The notes under the pieces: model-generated
The model's input: only the letters and a program-made list of their open reading frames with translations
Told to the model about the DNA's origin: nothing
Databases searched by the model: none
DNA from: Ulota crispa
Lineage: Eukaryota > Streptophyta > Bryopsida > Orthotrichales > Orthotrichaceae
Length of the DNA stretch: 64,000 bases
Assembly (NCBI GenBank): GCA_963920765.1
Contig: OY987251.1
Coordinates: forward strand, 15,722,830-15,786,829
Direction: 5' to 3'
Made by a program: the position numbers and the translations under genes
In this document: in pieces, positions 34,733 to 49,700 of the stretch
Layout of the letters: each line of letters starts with the position of its first letter
Numbering within the stretch: the stretch's first letter is position 1

Positions 34733-37700
34733 TCAAAAATCACAATTATTTGGTTGCCACCGAACTCTGTAATTATCTGGATCAACTTCAATGAGATAAT
34801 CTCTCATTTGAGTCCCTGAAAACCCAACTCACAACACAAATTGGTTATTTGTAACCGTTGATTTAAGAAAACCATGTACTTTTTAAAATACATTCTCTTA
34901 AAAGAAGTTACAATAAAACTCACACACTTTTAGGACAAATTTTACACAATTTGAGTATAATTTTATCCTTTTGCACAAAATTAGAAGGTTTTCTAAGCAT
35001 ACAATACTAGACATTTTTGTTTACTAACAAATAACTAAAAATTGATAAAATTAAAACTTGATAACTTCTAGCCAAACATTGATAAAGTTTAGAATTGAAT
35101 CATTGACTTTGTGGTTCAAAGATTCACTTGTTATTTTCACTACGTTACTCATTTTAACAATGTAAGTTATTCTTGAACAACAAAGAGATTCTAAAATAAT
35201 ATGCGCTAATGTCATAGTATGCTAAAGTTAGTGTAAAATTAATCAAGATTTACCAATTTTTGATTCCAAGAATAACCCTAAAAAAAGAAGAACAATGGTA
35301 CTTGTTAAAAGTACTTGATTTAGAAGATACATTAGACATTTGGAATACCAATCTAAGCGTTACTCTAAGTTTTTTGAATTAAGACCTTCTAATTTCTAGA
35401 ATATAACGCATATTCAAATAAATTTAGGTTTCTGGTTTGAAATTACATAACAGTATATTTGGGTATAAAGATTGACCAAGACTTCAAAGTTTGATTTTTT
35501 GGATTCTAACATTAGTACCAAGCTCTTTTTGTAAATCTCTTAGTTTCTCTTAAAGAAATTTCACTAGAATGTAAAAGTCATTTTTTGATTTAATGTGTTA
35601 TGGATTGAACATGCAATATGTGATATCAAAGTGGATAATGAATTCACTAATTAATTAGATACTCACTTCCAAGATTAGAGTCTTCTTCAAATACTTTAAA
35701 TTCCATGTCTTCTCCAGAACCTTGTGTATGTATTTCAAAGTTTGTTAACAAAATGTTTGAGCACAACAATAGTTCATCTTCCTGTTAATAAAGTAAACAT
35801 GCTAAAATGTTAGGAATCCTGAAATCCTTATCTTTTTGTAGTGTATTAATCAAAGTGAATATTTTTTGTTATACATTTTTCTAAAAACAAACAATAATAA
35901 ACCACTGAGCCAAATAACGATAGATATTTGTTTATGTACAATTGACTAACAAACTCTATTTATTCCAATTATTTTTTTGAATTTTCACTTTCATAAAAGT
36001 AATTTATTCCAAATTATCTAAAATTTTATCAATAGAAAAAAAGGAAATAAAAAAAATCATATTAGTGTAAAGATACAAGTGCCATATAGCACAATCATTA
36101 GAATGTAAAAATAATTCTCTATATTGTTTATCATTAAGTACTAAGACTTGAATACCTTACACTTGAGTATTGCTTTAGGATTCTCTATTATGACTATATT
36201 TTAAGTGTTATTTTTAGTACTACACACTTAAATTATGGATTCAAAGATACTTTGATGAATATTTATTTATCATTTCATAAAGTATGAGCCCTTACCTTCC
36301 ATTCTAAATAATTTCTAGGTTGAACCACTAGACATTGAGTTGGATTATGATTTTTTATATCAGGGTCTCCTTTGAAGCAAAATGTGATACTTGGAAAATT
36401 GTCAATTGATGATGTTGTTGTGCCCTGTAATAATAATCACATTCAATTGTATGTTAATTCATTTTATCAATACGTGACTTTTTCAAACAAGACTATTAAA
36501 ATAATGATAAGCAAGTCACTACAACTTAAACATATGTTTCATAATCATTTTACATAAGTTTATACTAGTTGTTCATAGAAATTTCAACCCCAAAAATCAA
36601 CTCTACACAATATATAAATCTCAACTAGTTCATGTGTTTCAAGTGATTTCAAAATGCACATTTGATAATTATTTGCACACCTAGCTTTAGCAAAAAAAAA
36701 AAACATACTTTACAAAGCATTATCAATTTGCTACTTCATTTTTCATAAAGCATTAGCAATAGAAAAAAATAGTAGAGCAAAAAAACAAAAAATTTAGAAA
36801 ATAAAACCTTACATTTATTGTGGAGTATGTGGAGTTGTATCTCTTAAATAACATGCGTTACCTCTATAAAGTTGAGCCGAAATGAGCTCAAAAAAGGATA
36901 AAATATGTATGAACTCTACTACCCACCACTACCACTTATTGTGACCTCCATTTTATATTGAGACAAATACAAAATCTTTTACATAATCATCCAAATTAGC
37001 ACTTTGAATTATGTTTTAAAGCTACCTCATGCAACTTTCCGTTAAGGCAATTTTCATTTTATGATGTTCTTTTTTTTAAAATGTCATTTACATATAGTTC
37101 ACACTTTCTAATAACCCCTAAATGCCCAAGGCACCAAATTTTGGTGTCCAAATTTGTTTAAGAAACTTTGAAACTATATGCAAGGCGTAGATTTGAATAT
37201 TTTCCTTTTTTTTTTATTGGAGAAGTTATGGGCTGAAGATAGCTTCAACATCCAATTTTTTTTTGGTGGAAGCTAAATTGCAAGTATACCTTTTGTATCA
37301 TGAATAGTGTCATGGAGCCTATGACAAGTTGCCACATTGAAAAAAAAAGCATCAAGTTGAGGAAAAAGTGAAGATTTCCCATGAGCATTCCCTTGGGCAA
37401 TAAGGGCCCTTTTCCTGAAATTTTGTCATCTAACAAAATCTAAAAGTGCCTTTGGACTAATTTCACTTGGAATGTCTTTGTTATAAATATCAAAATTCAT
37501 CCACCACCAAATTTTTTTTTTCTTAGTGACAAATGATCAATAATTAGACTAAAAAATTCATTTGCATTAGGAAAATGCGCTTTGATAGTTGCATTGCAAG
37601 CTCATTTGTGAAACTGTGGTCATGGAATTGGAAGGACGGCCATTAGTTTTGAAGTAACAACTGTAAATACTAATGCATCCTAAGTGGTTGTTTCCCAATT

Positions 37701-40700
37701 TTGTATCCAAAAGTTACCAGCTGCATTAGATGTTTTGGACAGCTCCAAAAAAAGCAAAACATTCCTTACTCATCCACATTCAGTCACAGATATCTTAAAA
37801 TCCACATGGCCGTTTTGGATTTTTTTGGTAGCACCATCTAGAAGCCTTAAAGTTGAAGATATTGTAGTGACCATTTCAATTTGATGTGTAATAATGATCT
37901 TGCAAGGACAATTCAGAAACTTCAAAACTGCCTTTCACAAACAAGAACAACACTTTTGGGCATTTAGAGGTTAAATTTGAATTTGATGAATTGGTGACAA
38001 TGGATAGTTGAGAAGCTTTCTACATTTATTGAATTCTTTGATTATTCTTTAAGTAATATCAACACATATTTATTAAAACTAGATAGATATTCTTTGGCTC
38101 ATTTTATATGCTCCAATGACAAGAACAATGTAAAATTTGCCTCTTTTTATTTCCAATTAAACTTCAAAGGAAACTTTGTAAAAACATTGTATAGGTAGTA
38201 TGGGTATTGTATTCACAATGAATATGTAATAACTTTTAAACCATACACCATCTAAATAAAAAATCTTTCTCTTGACTTTAAGATGTTCACCAATAAAAAT
38301 CTAGGCGTTTATAACTTATTCATACGGCATACATATCAACCCATGAAAGCACAGGTGGACGATAAATCATCTGCTAGCTTTGAAAAAATATTTTGTACAA
38401 AAGAAAAAACTCAATTCTTATCTGATTTTTTTTTCAAATATGATCATAAACACATGGTCCATCATGGAAGGCAAAATTAATCTCATCAAATACATTCATA
38501 TCTGTAAAATTGTTACAAAGTGTTTATTTTCATACTGCCTTTTTTGCAATTTTTATGAGGTCAACATGTATTGCTGACTTTTGTAGCTTTTAGGAACTAT
38601 AGTACAAGCTAGGCACCTGCCAAAGCACTATAGCTCTACAAGGCAAGGTAGGCCACGGATGTAAGCCCAATGATTAAGGGTTAAACATGCTTAGATGTGA
38701 TTGGTTTTTACTTGTTTACCATTATTTATTTCTAGTTTACATAGCAATGACAACCAGTAAATGTATAACAACAAGAAATCTTTTAGAAAACATCCAATGG
38801 AATATGATTTTGAAGGCATCTAATAGAGCCTTTTGCAAGTTTGTGGTTTTCTAAACTTTAACAATTGCTTAAATGGTACATATGATACAATAACTAGCAT
38901 CAAAAAAGTAGATCATATGATTTTTACAATTGTTAGGTCTTATTCATCAAAATCTAAAAAGTTGCCCAAAATCAATAGGTAGGAGAAATTATAATCTTAG
39001 CAAATAAAAAAAGTTTGACAATCTCAAAAGTTAAAAAATCATTCTCACAATTTTGCAATGAAAGATACCTTACTATTGCAGGGTTCTCTTTGCCACTTAT
39101 TACCATTTTAGAAGCTTAAGAAATAGTTTGAGTTCTCTAAAAAAATAATTCTTATACATCTAGAACAAACACAATTTGTGTGTATGTATGTACCTTGGGG
39201 GCAATCCAACATTGTCTACGATCTATATATTGGAAATCAAGGTCACTTTCGGTTTCAATATATCCTTTCCCCTCTGCATGAGAATCAAGCTGCTTCCAAA
39301 TGTTTGATTTACATGTCAATTTGGAATATATCACACGACAAAGTGCAACAAGTAACATAAAGGCACTTGTAATTTTAGGGTTTAGGATTTAGGGTTTAGA
39401 AATTTTTATGCTATTTATATTGAATTCATAATAAATGAAGGGAATTGATAAGGGCCCACTTTGGGTTTGATATATGCACACCCCTCACGGGGTAAATATT
39501 AGATTTTTACCATCAAAAAGCTGCATCTAAAAATCTTGAATTTAGATTTGGACTTAGAGACCTTGATTTTTAGTCTAGAATCATAAGTGAGGTTACAATT
39601 GAATAACACCAATGAAAAAGCCTAGCTTTTTTTACAAACAAAATTTTAAAACAATATTTTCACCTTTGGCAAAGCTTTTTTATTGGGTGATGTTCAATTG
39701 TAACCTCCTGTATGGCTATAGACTAAATTAAGGTCTCTAAGTCCAAATTTGAATTCATAATTCTCAAATTCATCTTTTTGATGGTGATAATCTAAAATAT
39801 ATCCCCAAGAATGTGCATATATCAAACCCAAGGTTTGACCTTATCAATTCCCTAAATAAATAAAATTTATTATCATTTCAATAGACTTTGAATCTCAATA
39901 TGTAAAAGATAAAGACAATGAAAGAATGTACTTTTCTTGTGAAATCTGCATAGAACCAAGAACCCAAATGTGTTACCATGGCTCCGGTATCAAGGGTAAG
40001 AGGCACACCACTTGTAAGAGGGTAGTGAGTTTTGCCTTCAAATATAATATAGTTTAGTATGGCATTCACTGCACACCATAACCTCCTGCACTCTTCAACA
40101 AAAAAGTAGCATTATTTAGTGGTGCTAGGACAAGGTCAATGCTCTAAGTGAAGAAAACAAAGTTGACCATATTCAAGTATTGACGATAAAAAGATATTTC
40201 ATTTAACTAGACCTGAACACAAAAATAGGAGGAGATCTTGACATTATTGCAACTTTTCTCTTACAAAGGTGACCTTATCCAAGCATCATTATAATTTGGG
40301 TGAAACATAAATTAATAAGAGCCACTCAAGGAATAATACTTACTTTTTTGTTTGACAAGTTTTCACAAAATCTATATCAAAACAATTACTCTTTTTTGAG
40401 ATCATGAAAAAGAATTATTATATATTGTTTCTCTACTTTAAAAAAAGATTTGCAACAACACATGAATGAATTCTCGCTTCAAAGTTCAACATCAAATGGA
40501 CTAATATACAACTTCTAACAAGTCCTTTGTATTTTTTTTATTAGGATGCTCAAATTATTGAGTTAGATACCCTTTGTTGAAATTGATCAAGTTTTGAATT
40601 GAACTTATTGTAATTGATAACATTGAGTAAATTTAAGATTGATACACATGAAATTGATGTTGTCATTGAATGAAACATTATACCAAAATATCCACAAAGG

Positions 40701-43700
40701 ACTAAATTAAAGACCTCAAAATATTGCCAATAGCTCCTAATTTTTTTGTGATATGTTATAAACCATTTGTAATAAAATATGTTTTCATGATGATGAGAAT
40801 TACATAGTTTTTTCAATAGAAAGAAACCAAAATCAGTGGACCAAGTGATAGATTGTTCCAAAATATTGTTTCAAAATAATTCACCCTTTAGTGTTTGTTA
40901 GCTCAGCCCAACCAAAATGGTTTACACCAAACTTTTCTTGTAAATTAACACCAATTGTAACATAACCAACATCAATCCTTGACAATAATAGTTGTCTTGG
41001 CTTTGCTTGCCCTAAACAAATTCCAATTCTTCTGTTGGTTATAAGCTTTGATTTCATCCAATCACTTGTGATTGTTCTCTTACTAACACCCAAACCAATG
41101 ATTCCATCACAAGCAAATTCCGTTACCTTACCTTGTGTATCATCCGTTATACACCTGAAAATCCAACAAACATAAAGGAAGTTAATTAATTAACTCAAAC
41201 CATAGCATTGGTTATAAAGCTCAATTGTGAATCATATAACAAGTATCCTTGTTTTGAAATCATTTTTTTATAAAAGCAACTTTTAGATTATTTGCATATT
41301 TCCTAAAATTCAAGGTCCATCTTTATAATTGATTCCATTGAGGGAATTCTCCGTACATGCCATTCATCTTGGATGCTGAATAATTTGTTTTCACTACGCT
41401 AGGAACCAATATTCTTTGAAACAAATTACAAAAGGTTTAACATTGCATATGTAGACAATGATTTATTGTTATATAGAAGGTTTGGAGTCAACCCCTAAGC
41501 GTCACAACAAAGGTTTTTTAGATCCAGATTCCGGGAACACCTTAGTCGTCAAACCTTATAGTCTTCATATCTATATGGTGGATTTCTACACAACTTATAG
41601 ATTTGCACTTGTCAAGAAGTTGCCCACAAATTTCTAGGATGGATTTTTTAGTTGTTGGTTACACTCCAAGTTATTCCATTTTGTTTAGGATGCTCTTCCA
41701 AACATGATGTTCTATTTATGACGCTTAGGGATTGAATACTAAATTTGGTGCTTTTGGAATTTGGGCTTATGACCATACATTTGGACCTTGTACTATTGAA
41801 AAGACCAAAAAAAATGACAAGCCTGAATAATTTGTATGAAATCTATGGTCCACAAGTACACAAAATTGCAAATACAACAAAATATTCAAGCCTTCTAAAC
41901 GTTTTCAGAAATAGCATATGTTTGTGCATAAAATACCAATGCAAAAACATATTTGGCATGTTGCAAAATCTCAAAACTGAAAGATTTTATTTCAAGTACT
42001 GCAAAATTGAATAGTGAAATTCAGTGTATATTAATATCATTTTGGACAATCTAGTTTTAACACAACACATTGATTCAATTAATAGTTAGTTAATAATTTG
42101 AATTGAGAACTTCATAAACATGATGAATAAAAACTCCATAATCATGTCAATCATATTTGTAATATAACTCTCATTACTTTAGAGAAAAAATGATATTTTC
42201 TTTGGTCTTATTTACTTTGAATACTGCAAATTCTTATATTTGTATGTGTCACAATTTTGTTTAATTCTAAAATTAACTTGCAAGCCTTGAGAGGCATAAT
42301 TTGAGCTCTTAATACTTTTTGAGCAAGCTCTCGTACCCAAATAATGCTTTGAATAAATTTGAGGAAATTTGATGATTATAGAGCTCTACAAGTTAAAGTT
42401 TATTTACTGCAATTTTGATAAATATTGCAAAATTGATGATTCTTATTATGTGTTTTTTTATTTCAAATCTCATATTCAGCACCTAAAATTGTCACTTCAT
42501 CAAAAAATTCAAACCAAGTTTGGTAAGACACACATATTTAAACTATAATATTGTAATTGTTCTATTTTTACTACTAAAATATTGATCTGCAAGAATTATT
42601 TTTTGCATCAACAAATTGCATTAGCAAGAAAAAAATCAGATATATATCATTGTTTTTTGGTGCTCGGTATGCACATATTTCCAAATAAAAAACCAAAAAA
42701 TTTACAAATGTTACCTAATATAATGTGGTGGGGATTGACAATACTTAACCCTTTACAGCACTGAACCATATTGTGGTTTAGGAGAGTGGTTTCTGGCCTA
42801 TAAAGCAAATTGCTCAACAATTTGGAAATTGGTCTTAAAGAGCGCATGCGTGCACAAGAATCTTGCATCCAACTAAAAAATAGCAATGGAATTGGGTTGT
42901 GAGCTGACAAATAATGATGTCTATACAACACGGCCTCAAAATAAATATCCATTTTTGGTCAAACATGAATCAAAGCAACAATGCAATACCTCAAATTATT
43001 AAAAAGGATTTTGCATCTCAATTACAAAATCCCAAAACAATTCAAATTCCCTAAGAAATACGCACATATTGTTTCTCTCTATGGTACTAGATTGTAGTAT
43101 TTGAAGATCTATTGGAATGGTATTGCCATTTCATCTCTAAAAAATTTCACCTTACATGTAAGGCCAATTCTTCATTGTTTTCACCAATCACATTCTTCAT
43201 GGCATTTATGATATTTTCTATAAAATCAATTTTAGATGGCAACTAAAGTGAGATACTTGACCATTTTTGTCCACTTAGCTACATCTTATGATTGCTATTT
43301 TTATCCATTTTGTGTGAAAGAAATCTCATTGGAAAGGTGTGGAAGCTTGCTTTCTAAAAATGTAAGGCTCTTCTCAAGCAAAGCTCACATGAAGCAATAA
43401 CATCAAAAACTACACAAACATGAAAACTATAGATTTTTCACTTGTGACTTACTCAATCGTTATAATGTTTCATCTCAAATAGTAGATCTAGTTGAATTCT
43501 TCCTACTTCACAATAAGCAAAGCATTCTTTCCATTTGTACGGTCGGATTATTCAAATTGGGTCCAAATTTGATTGAATTGCACACCTAAGTTCACCATTA
43601 TTGTTGCTAGTAGATTTTGAGAAAATGTGTGTGGTCTTTAGTTAACTTCAAGTCAGAGTTACATACAAATTACGGGTCCTTCTTATTTTATATCTCCTTA

Positions 43701-46700
43701 TGCTTCATTTCATTTTGAGACAAACAAAAATTTCATTTGTCTAACTCTTTTGTGTGTTCTTTAACCCTTTTTCTTTTGTTTTTCAAAGGGCACAAAGTTG
43801 TCAGAGACATAAATTTATATACAAAAAAATTTAAAAGATAAAAATTCACTTTTGGAAGTGGCAACAAACAAACTTGTTTTCAAACTTCAAGCATTATGAT
43901 CTTGCAACTACACAAGTTTCAATTTTTCATTTATTGCGTCTTGTATTAATAGTGCTAATTTGCACTAATCCAAATAGTATATGAATAATTTGGAAGGCAC
44001 CTTACTGAAGTGGTTTGTAGTAATTTAGATTAACTCAATATACTATGGATTACAAAATTTGATTACTACCTCAAAAAGCATGAGTCAAGTGGCCAAACTT
44101 TTGAGAAGATTTAGCAAGCATGTATCTCAACTGAATAGAGAGTGTGAAAAATGTTCCATTATAGGAAGGGTGCCACCACATTGTTACTTGACAAACAACA
44201 AAACTTTGTGCTCAAAACTTTACTTAGAGAGCAATGGCAAACAGCATGTCACACCTTCACACTAACTAGACAAAATTCACCAAAACAAAAGTGAAGGGGT
44301 CTCTCATTTTTTAAAGTCTCACACTAAGAAAAATAATTTGTGCAATACCAATTTGTTCTAAAAATGAGGGGTGTACTTGAACAAACTCACAAAAATATAC
44401 AATCCTCTAATTAGACCCATCAGTGACTTATTTAGAAAAAGTTGGAGGTTTTAGCCTTGCTTTTGGGCAAAAAAGAGTATTTCATAAATAGGTTTGGGAC
44501 TCAAAACACTTAACCCTTAAACGACCAAACAACCATAGGGGATAGTATGTATGGTGCCGTATGACTCATTTGCTACCTACAAATAGGTTTAAATTTGCAT
44601 CTTGACTAGCTCACTAGAACCGCATTGATCTATATTCTAACTTCTTTGTTGATCTCAAATGTAGTAATGCTATGGGTGCATCCCAAATACAAGAAAAATA
44701 CATTGTATTGTATTGCTTGCTAAGGCATGCTCAGACGTTTAAGGGCTAAGTTTGAATTGTTGTTAGTAGTGTAGAAATTGAAATACATACATAGTTTGTG
44801 TGTGTGTGGCAATTACCCAAGTACTCCTTGCCCTGTCACTTCCATTTTGTCTGAGGTTGGTAATGTGAAGCTCTCCCAATAATAAGTACCCCTGTGTTTT
44901 GATCCGTCTCCATAATCAATCCATGCTAAGCATTCTAAGTTGTGATGAGTATCACATGGTCTATACCGTCCATGAGGATAGTGTTGGTGCTTTCGGCATA
45001 ATGTTTTGTCTTTTCCACAACACTTTATTGGTTCCATGTTCCTTGGCTTAAAATATCCATGAGGTCCCTGCATCATCACAATTAACATCATTTCCATTGA
45101 CTCCAAAAGGCCCAAGTTCTTTCTTCTATAAAAGACATTAAAAACCACCACTTTTAGGGGAATGGGTAGAAAGGAAGGAGAAAAGTTTTTTCTTGAACTT
45201 TAACCATAGGATCTTGCCCTAGATTACAAGAGGTATTTGTGGGAAAAAAATTAGCTCACTTTAGATGGAGAGGAGTGAGATATTGACACCTAAAGTGAAG
45301 AAAAATAATTTTTTTTCCTTCTTGCCCAAAAATTTCAGAAGCCTTTGACCACTCTTATAGCAAAAGAATTGCTTTGCACAAAGTTGAGACTTGACTACTC
45401 AAGGTAAAATGACCTCAAATGAATTGGAGGTGTATAACATACTTCAAAAAATCTTTGAATGCCAGAAGGTTGTAAATTTTGCAAATACATGAGGCAAAAT
45501 TGGAGGATTTATGTAAAATTCAATAATTTGAATTACAAGGATCCAAACATTGAGAACCAAGGTATCCTAATCCACTACAACTTGGAAAAAAATCAAAAAC
45601 AAACACACAAACTGTTAAAAAATGTAGAGTACCAAATTTTCCAAGAGGCAAAAAGAATGGACGTAAGGAGTCTTCCAAAAAGAGCCCCTTCCACTTTATA
45701 CCCCTTTGTCTGAGTGTCCACACCTTGTGCCCATGGATAGGAGCTGACCCTCTTTGGAGTCAAAACTCACTTACAAAAAAGAAACTTGCCCAAACTGCCT
45801 CTCCTCCCCTAGTTTTGATATATTTTTGCTCAACTTCTTTGTTAAATGTTGGAATGAAGAAAAAATTAGATGGCTACAAAGGCATTTGAATTCCCATTCA
45901 GTTTGATAAAAGTTTCAAAAAATCACACAAACTAGTTTAGCTATAGGAACATGCCAAAATCCCACTTGGCCCTCAAGGGGCCACCTGGGCTTTTAGAAGT
46001 TAACTTGTGAATGCCCAACCAGTCATAATGTTTGCTCCTTCATAGTGCTCTACAACAACATGGCAAGTGCCCACCCATTGTAAAATTTGTAATAGTCAAC
46101 ATTGCATGATGGCCTCACAAAAATTGCAAGAAGGGCACCATGAGACCTAACACAATGTCTTTGAATTTTCTCACAATTTGGATTACCCAAAAGTCATGAG
46201 TACATTTGGTGAGGTTGTTTTTTGCCTTCCATGATGAACCATGTGTTTAAGATCTTTTCCAAAAAAATCATATGAAAAATGGCCTATTCTTGTTTTGCAG
46301 ATATTTTTGTCATGCACAAGATGAAAAACATCCCATTGGCATGTAAGGATCAAAAGTGCACATGATGTTTACGAAACGCTTTTAATATTTCAATAAAAGT
46401 GTACACAATGCTTTTAAAATATTGTCATCCTTGCAGAAGCAAAGCCAATATTGCCACAATTGCTAACACATTCACAAATCTTTTTTAATTTACATACAAA
46501 CATATAGTGAGAAAAAAAAGAAATCATTATCTATAAACACAAGAATAAAACTAAAAATTAAAAACCTTTGCTTTTAGAACTAGAATCTAGTATTGTTATA
46601 AATGCTAAAAAACATTAATTGTTTAAAATATTTGCAATTGGTCTTTAAAGCCTTACAAAGAAATGTTTATGACCTCCATCAAATGCTTTTAAAGGTTTGT

Positions 46701-49700
46701 ATTTTATTTCTTTGCTCAGTGCACAAGTACTATAAATTCTCATACTAAATAGAAAGTATTGTTGTATTGCTACCCCAATCAGATGTTTTTGCTAGTAACA
46801 TCACATGTCCACTACTCTCTTCACCATATTTTTCCTCAATTTTCTTTTCTCATGAAGGTTGACACTACTAATATGTCTCAATTGGGTAGATGCATGGTTG
46901 AGTGGCTCAATTTTGACAAAAGTCCCTGTTTTCAAAGTTCCTTAAGTGGGTTTAAAGATTTTGACTCAAGTGTTAGCTTATAATTGCATCAAGTGTCAAG
47001 GTGGCTAAGTGGCCTCTTTGTATCTACAATGGACTTATAAACTCAATCCAACGGTTCCATGTTTCTAAATTTGTTCTTCTTTAAATTACCCATTGCAAGA
47101 TGTGTTCTAGGGCTTAGGCTTAAATCAATCAAAGTTATTCAAAAAGTCCTTATGCTAAAAGCCTACCCTAGAACTTAGAAAAATACTCAAGTTGCAAAAG
47201 AAAAAAAATTGAAACAACAAACAAAAACAAAGGAGAAAAAGAACTCGTAAGATTGAAGGTTTAAAAAGGCCTTAAAAAGTCCTTTGCAAACATTCTTTAC
47301 ACATTTACAAAACAAGATTATGTTTTCTTGAAATTTTACCCAAAAATCCACTAGAATCATAGTCTTTTGTATTCTTTTAGGTAACTAAATCATCTTTAAA
47401 AAGTCCTTGAAAAACTTGTAGACAGCAAAAATGTCACACTCACATTTTTTCAAAAGTCCTTCACACCTCCCTAAAATGCCAAAAAAGAAACTGAACAACA
47501 TTGTTGTAGTTACAATAAAATTTGAATCTATGTAATGGACTATTTTTTTCTTTTTTGAAAATTTCCAATGTACCATTTGGGCATTTGAGAATTGAATGTG
47601 TGCAATTTTTTATGGTTTGTCATGTTTTTGAGCCTCTCAACCATGCATTCACCCAATTATGACAAGATAGAAATGTTTGACAATAAGTTGCAAGCATGGT
47701 CATACAAAGGTGAAGAAGACAAATAGACCATACACCCTCAAAGTATGGTCTCTTGCTTTGGTCTTTTTACTTTGATACAATGTCACAAGTTGAGAATGTG
47801 CATTGTGGTGGGTTGGCAACACTACAAGAAAGACTATACACAGTGACACGTCCAAATTGACTAAATTGTCCATATTTACAAAAATTTGACAAAAACATGT
47901 CTAAATTGATAGAAAAGTGTCCAAATCAAGGTGACCTAATTGATAGAGAATGTCTTGACACTGCTCTCTTGTAGTGCAAGTTGTGGTGATAATAGCAAAA
48001 CATTTGGATGACATGTGATGTGACTAACAAAAAGAATGTTAATTGAGATAGCAATAGCAAAAATTGTGCCCACAATAGCAATACCTACATACAAGCTATA
48101 ATTTCAATATAGGTGAGTATTGTAATAGCTACTAGTGATATAAGAGAGAAACAAACCAAATTCTTAATATTTGATTTGAGGCCAGGACGTTTGCAGTGCA
48201 CCCATGTGGAATCACTACCAGTGTCGATAACAAAATTAAGCAATTCTGCTTGGATCCCTAGTTTCATCTCAATGTAAATACTTTCCCTGAGATGCATTTC
48301 ACAAAGGAGCACAAATTAGTGAAGATGTCAAAATTCAATGTAAGTTACCACCTGCACAATATTTCATTTTAGCAAACTTGACCTTTATGGATGAAAGAGT
48401 CAAACTAGCAATTTGGATAAATAGGGTGAAATACTGAATTTTTAGTAAGGTGATGCTCACACCGAGGTCGGCAAATTGTGCACAAAGGCATTTGTTCATT
48501 TTTTAGAGTTAATTCACATTACAAGGAAAGGTCATCAAAACTTATTACTCTTTAGAAACACACATGCCCTCAAGCATCATCTCAAGCATTTATCATAATA
48601 AAAGTGCAATAAAAGTATGTTTATTTCTTTACATGGAAAGGTCTTGAGATTATAATTAGAAGATTTTGTGTTTCCTAAAAAAGGTGGAATGGAAAAGGAA
48701 ACCAGTCAAGTTAGTTGAGATTTCAACTACCTCTGAAAGGGCCAATTACTTTATTTAATACTACATTTTTTTGTATTTAAATAACTTTCCTTTCACAAAC
48801 TTTGACTACAACCACAAGCAACATGTTTGCCTTCTATTCATGATTGACCAAATTTTGGAATTGTAATTTTTGTCAAATCTTTTTTTTTTGAGCATTAGAT
48901 ATAATTTTCAAAACTTTGACCATTGTTCTTACACGCAAATGCCTTAGAGTTGATTTTAGAAAATTAACCAACAAATGGCAATGATTTCAATTGTTTTGAG
49001 CTCCAATACTATTTTCAGCTCTTAATCTAGAGCAAGCGATAGTTGCCTTGCATAAGTGATGCTACTTAATGAAAAAGCATATTCCACATTAAAGGCTTCA
49101 AAAACTATATCACTTAATGACTCAACTTTTTATTTTTTAGTTCCAATAGCATATAATGGCTTACATTCTAACTTCATTTCTCTTGCTTTAGTTTGGAAAA
49201 AAGTTTCAATGAAGTAAGTTTTACCTACTACTGACTCAAACTAAATGTCAACACTCTACTTTTGAATGAAAACTTGAACCACGCAATATCCAAATTGATG
49301 AGTAGTACACAGGTGACAATTTTGTGGAGCTATTGATTGTTTTTTAAAATGAATACACATTTTTGATACTTTGGAAATAGGCGGCTTAGCAATGAAACAA
49401 GTTGTAATAAGTTTCCTTTCAATTTGCCCTTTTTTTTATCAACAACATTTTGATGTCATGAACATCTTTTCTCAAAATGCATGAAATGAATTTTGGATGC
49501 ATCCAAGTTTCATTTACAATATCCCTCAACACTCAAATTCCAAATTTCACTATTGATTCATTACACCTTCAAAGTTTTTACAATCACTTGCATTTTCCTC
49601 ATGAACAAATGCCAATGTGCAAAAGTTGTCATTGTTTCTCTTGCACGTTAGAGGGCACCATAAACATACTTAGTGGTACTTTCAACATCATTCAAAATAG

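Noticed and set aside
37245-37436. Possible extra protease exon
   Set aside because: The flanking exons already join in phase without it, and it shows no protease motif.
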